From Flavobacterium sp. (GTDB taxonomy: Bacteria > Bacteroidota > Bacteroidia > Flavobacteriales > Flavobacteriaceae), in NCBI RefSeq assembly GCF_024305175.1, contig NZ_JAMWYY010000031.1:1-35989 (forward strand): a stretch of 35,989 bases of DNA. The letters run 5' to 3'. Shown here piece after piece: positions 1-7,342 of the stretch. The notes beneath the pieces are model-generated. The model saw only the letters and a program-made list of their open reading frames with translations. It was not told the origin of the DNA and searched no databases. Position 1 is the first letter of the stretch. Each line of letters opens with the position of its first letter. The translations under genes were made by a program, and so were the position numbers.

Positions 1-1
1 A

Positions 2-1735
2 TATTGGGCGTTATATACTTTTTTTCAAAGTATTTTTAAATCCGATATTTCTAAAGTTCAAAAGTATTTCCTACATAACCATCCTGAAAATCTCAGAAAT
101 CGTTTTGCGGAAGATGCTGCTGAAAGCTACATAAAATTAATTTTTGAAGATGATCAAGAATCTACCACAGATAAATTAATATCAAATACAACAGTAAATA
201 CCCGAACGGGAACATTAATAGAACAAGCTGTCCAGGGTAGTGAGCTTATCAACTACAAGTTGCTCTCTAAAATTCACGATTTCAAAAATCCTCAGGAAAT
301 AAATCTATTTCCGATAATGGATAAAGATATTTTGCCTTTCATTAACTTTCGGGAAGTATTGGTTCGTCACGATGCGGCAGTCGCTACAGCCAATGCACAA
401 GAATGGTGGGACTATATAAAAGGGGGGTTACATCCGCGAGGTAGGATGCATGACCCTGCTTATGTAGCATTTTCGAAAGCAGTAAATGTTTTTAATACTG
501 AACTCAAATTCTATTTTGAATCTATTGTAGAATCTGTAAATGAATATTTAAAAAAATTTAAACAACCATTTACAATTAGTTTTGATACCAAAGCTTGTTC
601 TTATGATGCATTTATCGAAGGAAGCAGCACTAAGAGAAATCATAGAACCATTGCTCCGCAAATATTTGTCCATGCTAAATTTAATCATGTAAGATTAGAG
701 GAAGAAAAAAGAACTATCTCTCGACCCCATACATTTTTAAACGAAGCAAAATTAACAGCAATTGCTCTTTCTATTCGTTTTGCCATGCTTGATCAAAAAT
801 TGAGTGGTGCGATGGCAGGTAACACACCAAAATTTTTAATTTTAGACGATGTGCTAATAAGCTTAGATATGAGCAATCGTGAAATTGTATTAGATATTAT
901 CTTAAAAGAATTTACTGACTATCAACTTATAATTTTAACCCACGACCGTAACTTTTTTGAATTACTTCGTCATCGCATAAAATGTTTTTCACAAGAAAAT
1001 TGGAAATATATTGAAATGTACGAATGTGAGAAAGATGGTATTCCTCAACCTTTGATAAAAACGTCAGATACATATCTTGAAAAAGCGGAGCTGTATTTCC
1101 ACAAAAAGGAATATGAAATAGCCGGTAATTTTTTACGAAAAGAAGCTGAAGCATTTTGCAAAGATTTTTTACCCAAGAAATACCATTATACATCTGAATA
1201 TAATCTTCATGACTTAAATGGGTTAATTATGCAGGCAAAAATATTTGCTGAGAATGCCGGACTTGATAAAGCACTTTTTGAAGCGTTAGATAGTCATAGA
1301 AAGTTTGTTTTAAACCCAACTAGTCACGATAGTTATGATGTACCAAAATTTAATCATGAAGTTGGAAATTGTTTACACACATTAATAGAACTTCGCAAAA
1401 TAAAAAACGAACCCTTTCTGAAACGTGGCGAACAAGTTGAATTTGAATTGTCGGACGGAACAGACACTTACAAATTTGAAATTAAATTGGAAGACGACTT
1501 TCGGTTGCTCAAAGAACCCACCCAAGCTAGTGTAATTTCAAAAGGAATGATGAATTACTGGGTCTACAAAAACGGAACAAAAACAACGGTAGGCATTCAA
1601 CACAAACAAGACACGCTTCAAAAAATCTATGACGGTTGTTATAATAGTTCAGACAAAACAAAAAATGCTGACTTTTGGAAAGAGATCTTAGTTTCAGACA
1701 GTGGAGAAAAGTTATCAAGTCACAGATTATTTTAG
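2..1735 (+). CDS. SMC/RecF-like AAA ATPase, C-terminal part (5' end outside window)
   Basis: The reading frame is open to the left edge, so the N-terminus and the Walker A motif lie outside the window. The visible part ends in an ABC/SMC-type ATPase head: a signature-like helix (LNEAKLTAIALSIRFAML), then Walker B with D-loop (KFLILDDVLISLDMSNRE), then the H-loop (LIILTHDRNFF). About 240 residues follow. They include a helical part with a VLNPTSHDSYD segment, a pattern I associate with defence-linked SMC-like ATPases, and an unrecognised beta-rich tail. No nuclease motif is visible in the part present. It lies 121 bp upstream of the SMEK-APAZ/short-Argonaute operon on the same strand and is similarly AT-rich. 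It may be an independent defence gene or an accessory of that operon. The ATPase call is firm; its biological role is unknown. Confidence 0.8.
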   Translation, partial: YWALYTFFQSIFKSDISKVQKYFLHNHPENLRNRFAEDAAESYIKLIFEDDQESTTDKLISNTTVNTRTGTLIEQAVQGSELINYKLLSKIHDFKNPQEINLFPIMDKDILPFINFREVLVRHDAAVATANAQEWWDYIKGGLHPRGRMHDPAYVAFSKAVNVFNTELKFYFESIVESVNEYLKKFKQPFTISFDTKACSYDAFIEGSSTKRNHRTIAPQIFVHAKFNHVRLEEEKRTISRPHTFLNEAKLTAIALSIRFAMLDQKLSGAMAGNTPKFLILDDVLISLDMSNREIVLDIILKEFTDYQLIILTHDRNFFELLRHRIKCFSQENWKYIEMYECEKDGIPQPLIKTSDTYLEKAELYFHKKEYEIAGNFLRKEAEAFCKDFLPKKYHYTSEYNLHDLNGLIMQAKIFAENAGLDKALFEALDSHRKFVLNPTSHDSYDVPKFNHEVGNCLHTLIELRKIKNEPFLKRGEQVEFELSDGTDTYKFEIKLEDDFRLLKEPTQASVISKGMMNYWVYKNGTKTTVGIQHKQDTLQKIYDGCYNSSDKTKNADFWKEILVSDSGEKLSSHRLF

Positions 1736-1763
1736 AATTTAGATGCTAATAATCTACAGTAAG

Positions 1764-1771
1764 TACATTTG
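1764..1771 (+). promoter_or_regulatory. Candidate -7 box upstream of the SMEK-APAZ/pAgo operon
   Basis: TACATTTG matches the Bacteroidota -7 consensus TAnnTTTG exactly and lies in the 121-bp gap before the SMEK-APAZ gene. No clear TTTG -33 box is found 17-23 bp upstream, so this is a weak call. If real, it would give the two-gene operon its own transcript, separate from the ATPase gene. Confidence 0.3.
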
Positions 1772-1856
1772 TTTTATGCTGTTCTAATTAAAGTCGAATA
1801 AATTTTGTTAAATTAGCTTAATTAGCATGAGTGGTTTAATTAAATTACTTTAAAAA

Positions 1857-3356
1857 TTGAATAGGATTGAATATATCAATAAAATAAATTCTTGTGCAGC
1901 GCGATTTGTTCATGAAGTGGAGGGATTTACTGCAATAGGAAATTATCATATTAATATCCATTCTGAAAACTTCTTAGTACCTCTATTAAATGAAGTTTTT
2001 GGATTAGAACTTGAAAATTTAAATTCTACTAAAAAGAAAAATTTTCCCGCAATTGATTTAGCGGATTTCAAAAATCGAGTAGCTTTTCAAGTTACGTCGA
2101 CATCTTCCTTTGATAAAATAAAATCCACTCTTGAAACTTTTGCAAAGCATGAATTGCAGAATGAGTTTGACGTTCTTTATTTCTATATTTTAACAGAAAG
2201 GAAGCCACAGTATAATGACGCAAATCTGACTGATATTATCCCGGAAAATTTTGTGTTTGAATCCGGCGAGCATATCATTGATAGGGATGTCATCCTTCAG
2301 AAAATAAATGCTATAAGCTCGACCCCAAAGATCCATGCAATTTCAAAACTATATGAGCACGAATTTTCCGATATACAGATAGAACAACGCAAACTTAAAT
2401 TTGAAAATGGGTATCTAAATAACGAGCCAGAGGAAATATCGCCTAATATGGTTAAAATCACTTTTCCTAGAACACTATACAAAGCAGAATTGTTTATTGA
2501 TGAAGAAGCTATTCTTGAAAATCTGAATGACTATTTGCAGAGTATAGGGAAAAAGAAAGTAAAAAAATTAAAACCAAATAACTTAGTAAAAAAAGCCTTA
2601 AAGCAGAATCAGATACATTTTGAAGACTGGATTTTATTTGAGAAATGTATTTATACGTTTCGTAATTTGTCGAAAAGTAGTGAACCTCTCAGAAAAATCA
2701 TAGATGTGGGAACGATAACTTCTCTAGATTGTGATGATTTTTATGAACAAACTGAAGCAAATAACAGAGTATTTAAAAATCTTCTGAGAAAGGCTTTAAT
2801 ACAACTTTGTTATTATAGAGGAATAGAATTCTTTCCTCCTCGTAGGATTTTCAGATTTGTTAGTTCAAGACCTCCAAAAGCAAAGCAAATACGATGGAAA
2901 GGTAAAAAAGAGTCTACTAAAACGGTTATTTTCGAAATGACTAATAAGAAGGAGGGGCATATTATTTGTTATAGACACTTGGCTTTTAAAGCATCATTTT
3001 TGAATTTTAAAAGGGATTGGTATTTAGTCATAAATCCAACGTGGAGCTTCACTAATCCGGGAGGATATAAAGAAAGTCGTTATGAATCGGCATACATGGC
3101 CGGAATAAAAAGGCTTGAAAACAATAATTCTGTTTACAACTATTTCAGATTTTTTGCATACTATTTATCATACATGGACTTATTTACTACTTACTACCCA
3201 TACTTGGAACCATCGAAAATTGAACCAATGAGCCTCTCTCCAAGTTTAGATGAACAGAAGTGGGTTCCAGTCAAAATTATAGAAGAAATGTCTGGTTCTG
3301 TTCCACTAGAGATAAGCCCAGACAACGAATTAACGAACGCAACATTTTTTGATTAA
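1857..3356 (+). CDS. SMEK-like nuclease domain fused to APAZ (short-Argonaute partner/effector)
   Basis: A 499-aa two-domain protein. Residues 1-~110 look like a SMEK domain: it opens MNRIEYINKI, has an E37 region, a conserved PAIDLADF segment with D67, then VAFQVTSTSSFDKIK with Q78 and K87. This resembles a PD-(D/E)XK nuclease core in which the second acidic residue is Gln. Residues ~190-480 match APAZ, the partner domain of short Argonautes. The strongest marks are RW-KGK near 346-350, RHLAFKASF at 373-381 and WYLVINPTWSFT at 388-399, plus LSPSL near 460. The start is TTG at 1857: an in-frame stop sits two codons upstream and the next residues are already conserved domain. The stop overlaps the Argonaute ATG (TAATG), so the pair is probably translationally coupled. 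Family knowledge says APAZ fusions are the toxic effectors of short-pAgo systems. That SMEK is the nuclease here is inference. Confidence 0.85.
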   Translation: MNRIEYINKINSCAARFVHEVEGFTAIGNYHINIHSENFLVPLLNEVFGLELENLNSTKKKNFPAIDLADFKNRVAFQVTSTSSFDKIKSTLETFAKHELQNEFDVLYFYILTERKPQYNDANLTDIIPENFVFESGEHIIDRDVILQKINAISSTPKIHAISKLYEHEFSDIQIEQRKLKFENGYLNNEPEEISPNMVKITFPRTLYKAELFIDEEAILENLNDYLQSIGKKKVKKLKPNNLVKKALKQNQIHFEDWILFEKCIYTFRNLSKSSEPLRKIIDVGTITSLDCDDFYEQTEANNRVFKNLLRKALIQLCYYRGIEFFPPRRIFRFVSSRPPKAKQIRWKGKKESTKTVIFEMTNKKEGHIICYRHLAFKASFLNFKRDWYLVINPTWSFTNPGGYKESRYESAYMAGIKRLENNNSVYNYFRFFAYYLSYMDLFTTYYPYLEPSKIEPMSLSPSLDEQKWVPVKIIEEMSGSVPLEISPDNELTNATFFD

Positions 3357-4804
3357 TGAATCTAAGATATATAGAGGAACCTTCATTACAATTTGGTTTA
3401 GGTCATCACATTTGTCCTAAAAGTGGTATATATACTTTTAATCCATTTGATATTGGGCAAGTGAGGCCTGAAAGAATAACGATTGGAGTAGTTGGTAAGT
3501 CAGATAGTGTTGATGCTGTTTTAGAGTGGATAGAATCGTGCAAAACTCATATAGACGGAAAGCAAAGTAAAACACCGCATCCAAACTTATTTTTAAACTT
3601 CTGCGGCTTCAATAAAAATGTAGGCTTTAAATGCGATATTAATTATGATTACACTTATTTAAGAAAGCTCAACAATTCTGATTTAGAGAAAATTGTAAAG
3701 AGAAGCAGCTCTCTTGAAATAGTAATTAGTGAAATAACAGAATTGTACCTGGCCGAGATAAAATTTTTAAGTAAGAATAAGAAACCGGATGTTATTCTTT
3801 GTGCTTTACCAGAGAATATTATGAAGCATATTACCGAAGCTAAGGAAAAATTATCAGATGAAGATGAAGAAGAGACCGAAGTTTATGAAAAAGATTTTGA
3901 TGAGGGAGAAGTTTCTGCAAAAGAACAAAATTTTAGAAGAAATCTTAAAGCAAAAGCAATGCAATATAACATACCTATCCAAATTATTAGAGATAGGGTT
4001 GCAAAGCCAACCAAGGAGATGCAAGATCCTGCTACCATTGCATGGAATTTTTTTACTGCATTATATTATAAAGCATCCGGAACTCCATGGGCGTTGATAA
4101 GAAAAGATTCTGCCGAAACTACTTGTTATGCAGGTATTAGTTTTTTCAAAAGCAGAGATAGAAGATCAACCCAAACGAGTATTGCTCAAATATTTAATGA
4201 ACTTGGAAAAGGTGTGATTTTAAGAGGTGAAGAAATTACATTGAAAAAGAATGATAGGACACCGCATCTAAGTGAAGAACAAGCCTTTAATCTTTTAAAA
4301 CAATCTTTAACTGAATATTACGAAGCTGTTAAAATATTTCCTAAGAGACTTGTAATTCATAAGACTTCAAACTTCAGTGAAGATGAAGTATATGGATTTA
4401 CTCAGGCGGCAAGTGAATTACATATAAATCAGATCGATTTAATTTCAATACAAACTTCGGATTTAAGATTGTATAGGAGTGGAAATTATCCACCAATGAG
4501 GGGAACACATTTTGCAATCAGTGATAAATATCACTTACTATATACTAGAGGTTCAGTTCCATACTATGAGACATATCCAGGTAGATATATTCCCAGAGCT
4601 ATTGAAATTAAATTAGCACAACACGATGAGTCTCCGAATATTATATGCGACGAAATCCTCGCATTAACCAAAATGAATTGGAATAATACTCAATTTGATA
4701 GACAAATGCCTATCACAATTGAATGTGCAAGAAACGTCGGAGAAATACTGAAATATTTAAGTCCACAAGATAGCATGCAACTTAAGTACAGTTTTTATAT
4801 GTAA
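3356..4804 (+). CDS. Short prokaryotic Argonaute (MID-PIWI), catalytically inactive
   Basis: A 482-aa protein with the short-pAgo layout: no N or PAZ domains, an opening LRYIEEPSLQFG typical of the class, a MID domain at roughly 40-225, and a PIWI domain at roughly 230-482 starting WNFFTALYYKASGTPWAL. The DEDX catalytic tetrad is lost. Where active PIWI domains have GxD, this one has AGISFF (S262), and the second Asp region reads VIHKTSNF. The MID segment NFRRNLKAKAMQYNIPIQII probably holds the guide 5'-phosphate pocket. A very acidic stretch (about residues 166-188) interrupts the MID domain. The start codon overlaps the stop of the SMEK-APAZ gene. Known short pAgos bind guide and target nucleic acid and switch on their APAZ partner, usually causing abortive infection. 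That role is inferred here. Confidence 0.92.
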   Translation: MNLRYIEEPSLQFGLGHHICPKSGIYTFNPFDIGQVRPERITIGVVGKSDSVDAVLEWIESCKTHIDGKQSKTPHPNLFLNFCGFNKNVGFKCDINYDYTYLRKLNNSDLEKIVKRSSSLEIVISEITELYLAEIKFLSKNKKPDVILCALPENIMKHITEAKEKLSDEDEEETEVYEKDFDEGEVSAKEQNFRRNLKAKAMQYNIPIQIIRDRVAKPTKEMQDPATIAWNFFTALYYKASGTPWALIRKDSAETTCYAGISFFKSRDRRSTQTSIAQIFNELGKGVILRGEEITLKKNDRTPHLSEEQAFNLLKQSLTEYYEAVKIFPKRLVIHKTSNFSEDEVYGFTQAASELHINQIDLISIQTSDLRLYRSGNYPPMRGTHFAISDKYHLLYTRGSVPYYETYPGRYIPRAIEIKLAQHDESPNIICDEILALTKMNWNNTQFDRQMPITIECARNVGEILKYLSPQDSMQLKYSFYM

Positions 4805-4923
4805 AATATTGGTACAATAATATTTTTGATTACTTTTAAAAAGTACATAAAATAGCTAATTTTGTAGTGAATTATGGTTCTTTAAGTTGACAGGTTTTAT
4901 CTTGATTTTGGATAGATTAAAAG

Positions 4924-4953
4924 AAAGTTCATGGCACAGCCAAAATGAACTTT
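4924..4953. repeat. Inverted repeat with 9-bp arms next to the tRNA fragment
   Basis: Arms AAAGTTCAT and ATGAACTTT are perfect complements across a 12-nt centre that itself contains GGC-ACA-GCC. It lies 36 bp left of the tRNA 3'-end fragment. It has no U-run, so it is not an obvious terminator. A recombinase or excisionase arm site is one possibility. Confidence 0.5.
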
Positions 4954-4989
4954 GGAAAACATAGCGAGGACAGTGGTTTCGGCATAAAA

Positions 4990-5012
4990 GTTCGAATCCC
5001 TCATCGCCCACA
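4990..5012 (+). other. tRNA 3'-end fragment, probable attachment (att) site
   Basis: The 23 nt carry the invariant T-loop GTTCGAATCC, a T-stem 3' strand CCCTC, an acceptor-like ATCGCCC, discriminator A and CA. The preceding bases (CATAAAAG) do not pair with the T-stem strand, and no D-arm or anticodon arm lies upstream, so this is only the 3' end of a tRNA. A terminator hairpin follows at once, as after a genuine tRNA gene. This is the pattern left when an integrase targets a tRNA 3' end. It would place the element to the left (the defence genes) and the native flank, with the tRNA's own terminator, to the right. Confidence 0.6.
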
Positions 5013-5017
5013 TATTT

Positions 5018-5049
5018 AAAAAAGCTTCAGTTTTTACTGAAGCTTTTTT
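5018..5049 (+). terminator. Strong bidirectional-looking intrinsic terminator
   Basis: A perfect 14-bp stem (AAAAAAGCTTCAGT paired with ACTGAAGCTTTTTT) around a TTTT loop. The A-run on one side and T-run on the other would allow termination from both directions. It sits 5 nt after the tRNA 3'-end fragment. Confidence 0.85.
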
Positions 5050-5217
5050 ATTGCTATAATTCGTTAAGAATGTTTATTTAAGTGTCAAATACATAATATA
5101 TATTATCTATTACTTTAACGAAATGAGGTTATTTCGCTAAATAAAAATATACTTTTTGGAGCAACAATTTTAGCGTCATACTATGAAGCCAATATTTATA
5201 AATAGTTAGATAAAATA

Positions 5218-5700
5218 ATGTCTAATACAAATGTAAAATATAGAGATTGGGTATTTAATGTTGACCGTGAGTTAACAATACAGGCTTATGCAAATGTTTT
5301 ACTAAGCGGGACTGAAAATTGTAGTTGTAACTATTGCAAAAATTATATTGCCTATCGTGACAAAGTATTCCCTGAAGAAATCAATCGTCTTTTTTACGAT
5401 TTAGGAATTGACTACAAAAAAGAAGTAGAAATCATTTTCTTTGATACACTGCCCGACGGACTTCATCGTATTGGTGGTTGGTTTCACTTCAAAGGGCATA
5501 TATTAACTGGAAAAGATTGTAGAGTTGCTCTACCTACAGGCGGTTACACCTTAGATTTGACAGCAACGACAGATAAGTTTTCAGTCGGCTTCGCAAATGG
5601 CAACGACTTAACTCACTTTGCTGACAAGATAGATTTAATTCAGGTAGAATTTATGACATGTATTCCTTGGGTGATTGATAAATCGCTTGAGGTATTATAA
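5218..5700 (+). CDS. Hypothetical protein with CxCxxC motif
   Basis: A 160-aa soluble protein with no signal peptide or membrane segment. It opens with an ATG and reads YRDWVFNVDRELTIQAYANV, then ENCSCNYCKNYIAYRD, in which CxCxxC could bind metal or iron-sulfur. Further on come LGIDYKKEVEI and HRIGGWFHFKGH. I have the impression of a widespread but unnamed family (DW-F-VDRE at the start, C-C-YC-N early, GGW-HF in the middle) but cannot name it. It stands alone just right of the probable island edge, with AT-rich flanks on both sides. Whether it belongs to the island or to the native chromosome is not clear from the sequence. Confidence 0.7.
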   Translation: MSNTNVKYRDWVFNVDRELTIQAYANVLLSGTENCSCNYCKNYIAYRDKVFPEEINRLFYDLGIDYKKEVEIIFFDTLPDGLHRIGGWFHFKGHILTGKDCRVALPTGGYTLDLTATTDKFSVGFANGNDLTHFADKIDLIQVEFMTCIPWVIDKSLEVL

Positions 5701-5920
5701 AATGTTGTAAACCGTCAGCAGAATTCTTTATATAAAATCTAAATAGTTGAATCATATTAAATAAATCAATGTCCGAGAACAAGCCCGTTAATATTATAGT
5801 TGTAGTAAAGTTGTAGAATTTAAGGAATAAAAACGTATAGTTAATCCTATTGAAAAAGTTTATAGATAATGATGCTTTTTAAAAGCAAACATTGACGCAA
5901 AATTTTTAATTGTCACAAAA

Positions 5921-5957
5921 TAAAAACCCCGTTAATCAAATGATTACGGGGCTTTTT
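5921..5957 (-). terminator. Terminator of tRNA-Ser
   Basis: Read on the minus strand, a stem CCCCGT-AATCA pairs with TGATT-A-ACGGGG (one bulged A), followed by TTTTT. It lies directly downstream of the tRNA-Ser 3' end. The mirror-image T-run on the plus strand could also stop transcripts from the left. The 220 bp between the CxCxxC gene and this hairpin hold nothing I can support. Confidence 0.8.
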
Positions 5958-5958
5958 G

Positions 5959-6043
5959 CGGAGAAAGAGGGATTCGAACCCCCGGACCTGTTACAGTCAA
6001 CGGTTTTCAAGACCGCCGCATTCGACCGCTCTGCCATTTCTCC
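5959..6043 (-). tRNA. tRNA-Ser (anticodon UGA)
   Basis: On the minus strand the 85-nt gene has acceptor arms GGAGAAA and TTTCTCC, discriminator G, an anticodon loop CTTGAAA with anticodon TGA (plus-strand 6007-6009), a long class-II variable arm and a T-arm GGGGGTTCGAATCCCTC. The long variable arm and UGA anticodon define tRNA-Ser. CCA is not encoded. Its T-arm shares GTTCGAATCCCTC with the fragment at 4990-5012, but the acceptor stems differ, so that fragment does not come from this gene. Confidence 0.95.
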
Positions 6044-6079
6044 AGTATGTTAACAATCTTTGTTCCCTGATTGCGGTTG

Positions 6080-6110
6080 CAAATATAGTAACCTTTTACA
6101 GTTTTCCAAA
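6080..6110 (-). promoter_or_regulatory. Promoter of tRNA-Ser
   Basis: On the minus strand TTTG (plus 6107-6110), 19 nt, then TATATTTG (plus 6080-6087). This is an ideal Bacteroidota primary-sigma promoter (-33 TTTG, -7 TAnnTTTG). The start point would fall about 30 nt before the mature tRNA. Confidence 0.8.
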
Positions 6111-6185
6111 CACATTTTTTCAAAAAAACATAAAAAATACCTGTGATACTTTTAACCCTTTCATTTACTGAAAATTAATAATAAT

Positions 6186-7337
6186 TTAATTTTCATCAAA
6201 AGATATGTATTCTGTTATTTCAAGTCCGTAGCCTATCATTCCAACACGTTTAGTTTGTGCGGAATTAGTTAACAGCTTCATTTTAGATACATCAATATCG
6301 TGTAATATTTGCGCACCGATACCAAAATCTTTTACATCCATTTTTATTTGCGGCGCTTTGTTTATTCCCTGCGATTGCAGGTTTTTCAGTTCTTTAATGC
6401 GCTGCAGTAATTCGCCCGGCTGGACTTCCTGATTAATAAATAGTATAGCAGCCTTTTCCTCTTTATTAATGCGTTTAAAAATACTTTCCAGCTTCTTGTC
6501 AGCATTATTGGTTAAAGTGCCTAAGATGTCGTTATTTACCTGCGTAGAGTTAATCCTCGTGAGTATAGGCTCACCGGTATTCCAGCTTCCTTTTGTCAGC
6601 GCAATATGAACCTGCTTATTTGTTGTTTGCAGGTAAGCCCTTAATCGGAAAGTACCAAAGCGGGTGTTTACCTCAAAATCTTCTTTCTTCTGGATAAGGC
6701 TGTCGTGCTGCATACGGTAGGCAACAAGGTCTTCTATAGATACCAGCTTCAGGTTAAATTTCTTAGCAACTTCATACAGTTCAGGAAGCCTTGCCATAGT
6801 GCCGTTATCATTCATTATTTCGCAAATAACACCTGCGGGCCTGTAACCGGCAAGCCTTGCAAAATCTATAGCAGCCTCTGTATGGCCTGTTCTCCTTAGT
6901 ACACCGCCTTCTTTAGCTATAAGCGGAAATATATGCCCGGGTCGGCCAAGCTCAAATGGTTTAGTTTCCGGGTTTACAAGCGCCTCAACAGTTTTAGCCC
7001 TGTCCTGGGCCGATATACCTGTTGTTACACCATTACCACGCAAATCTACAGATACTGTAAAAGCAGTCTGCATTGCATCAGTATTGTTAGAAACCATTAC
7101 ATTCAGCTCAAGCTCTTTACATCTCTTTTCTGTAAGCGGAGTACAGATAAGCCCTCTGCCATGCGTTGCCATAAAGTTTATCATTTCAGGGGTTACTTTA
7201 TCTGCGGCGGCAAGAAAATCGCCTTCATTTTCGCGGTCTTCATCATCCACCACAATTATAACCTTACCCTGGCGTATGTCTTCTATGGCTTCTTCTATTG
7301 TGTTAAGTTGTATTTTTTGTTCGGTAGTAGTCAGCAT
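6186..7337 (-). CDS. ribB: 3,4-dihydroxy-2-butanone 4-phosphate synthase with degenerate GTP cyclohydrolase II domain
   Basis: A 383-aa RibBA-type protein of the riboflavin pathway. The N-terminal half (1-~210) is an intact DHBP synthase, converting ribulose 5-phosphate to 3,4-dihydroxy-2-butanone 4-phosphate: VVDDEDRENEGDF (29-41), THGRGLICTPL (58-68), GRPGHIFPL and RTGHTEAAIDFARLAG are all present. The C-terminal half has the GTP cyclohydrolase II fold (ends FGIGAQIL, MKLLTNS, GYGLEI), but the three zinc Cys are gone: the SEC/CDCG region reads INSTQ...TNNAD (262-280), and the RQEGRGIGL loop reads NQEVQPGEL. The second activity is therefore probably absent, and a separate RibA should exist elsewhere. 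It is the last gene of the ftsK-lolA-lptFG-ribB run, 5 bp after lptFG. Confidence 0.93.
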   Translation of the reverse strand: MLTTTEQKIQLNTIEEAIEDIRQGKVIIVVDDEDRENEGDFLAAADKVTPEMINFMATHGRGLICTPLTEKRCKELELNVMVSNNTDAMQTAFTVSVDLRGNGVTTGISAQDRAKTVEALVNPETKPFELGRPGHIFPLIAKEGGVLRRTGHTEAAIDFARLAGYRPAGVICEIMNDNGTMARLPELYEVAKKFNLKLVSIEDLVAYRMQHDSLIQKKEDFEVNTRFGTFRLRAYLQTTNKQVHIALTKGSWNTGEPILTRINSTQVNNDILGTLTNNADKKLESIFKRINKEEKAAILFINQEVQPGELLQRIKELKNLQSQGINKAPQIKMDVKDFGIGAQILHDIDVSKMKLLTNSAQTKRVGMIGYGLEITEYISFDEN

Positions 7338-7342
7338 TTTTA

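Larger units (their letters stand above)
4805..5217. other. 413-bp intergenic region at the probable island edge
   Basis: No gene is supported here on either strand. The stretch holds an inverted repeat, a tRNA 3'-end fragment and a strong terminator, listed separately. Right of the terminator there is a 6-bp inverted repeat, CGAAAT-N6-ATTTCG (5119-5136), about 80 bp before the next gene; it could be an operator, but nothing else supports that. Confidence 0.6.

Noticed and set aside
3356..4804. Active Argonaute nuclease
   Set aside because: The first two Asp positions of the catalytic tetrad are not acidic (AGIS and HKTS), so slicing is not expected.
4829..4845. Terminator directly after the Argonaute gene
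   Set aside because: TACTTTTAAAAAGTA is palindromic but all-AT in the stem core and lacks a following T-run; the strong hairpin at 5018 is the likelier stop.
4990..5012. Fragment derived from the neighbouring tRNA-Ser
   Set aside because: It shares GTTCGAATCCCTC with the tRNA-Ser T-arm, but the acceptor strand (ATCGCCC versus TTTCTCC) and the strand differ, so it must come from another tRNA.
4915..5015. A complete tRNA gene
   Set aside because: No D-arm, anticodon arm or 5' acceptor strand pairs with the 3' fragment, and the T-stem 5' strand is AAAAG instead of GAGGG.
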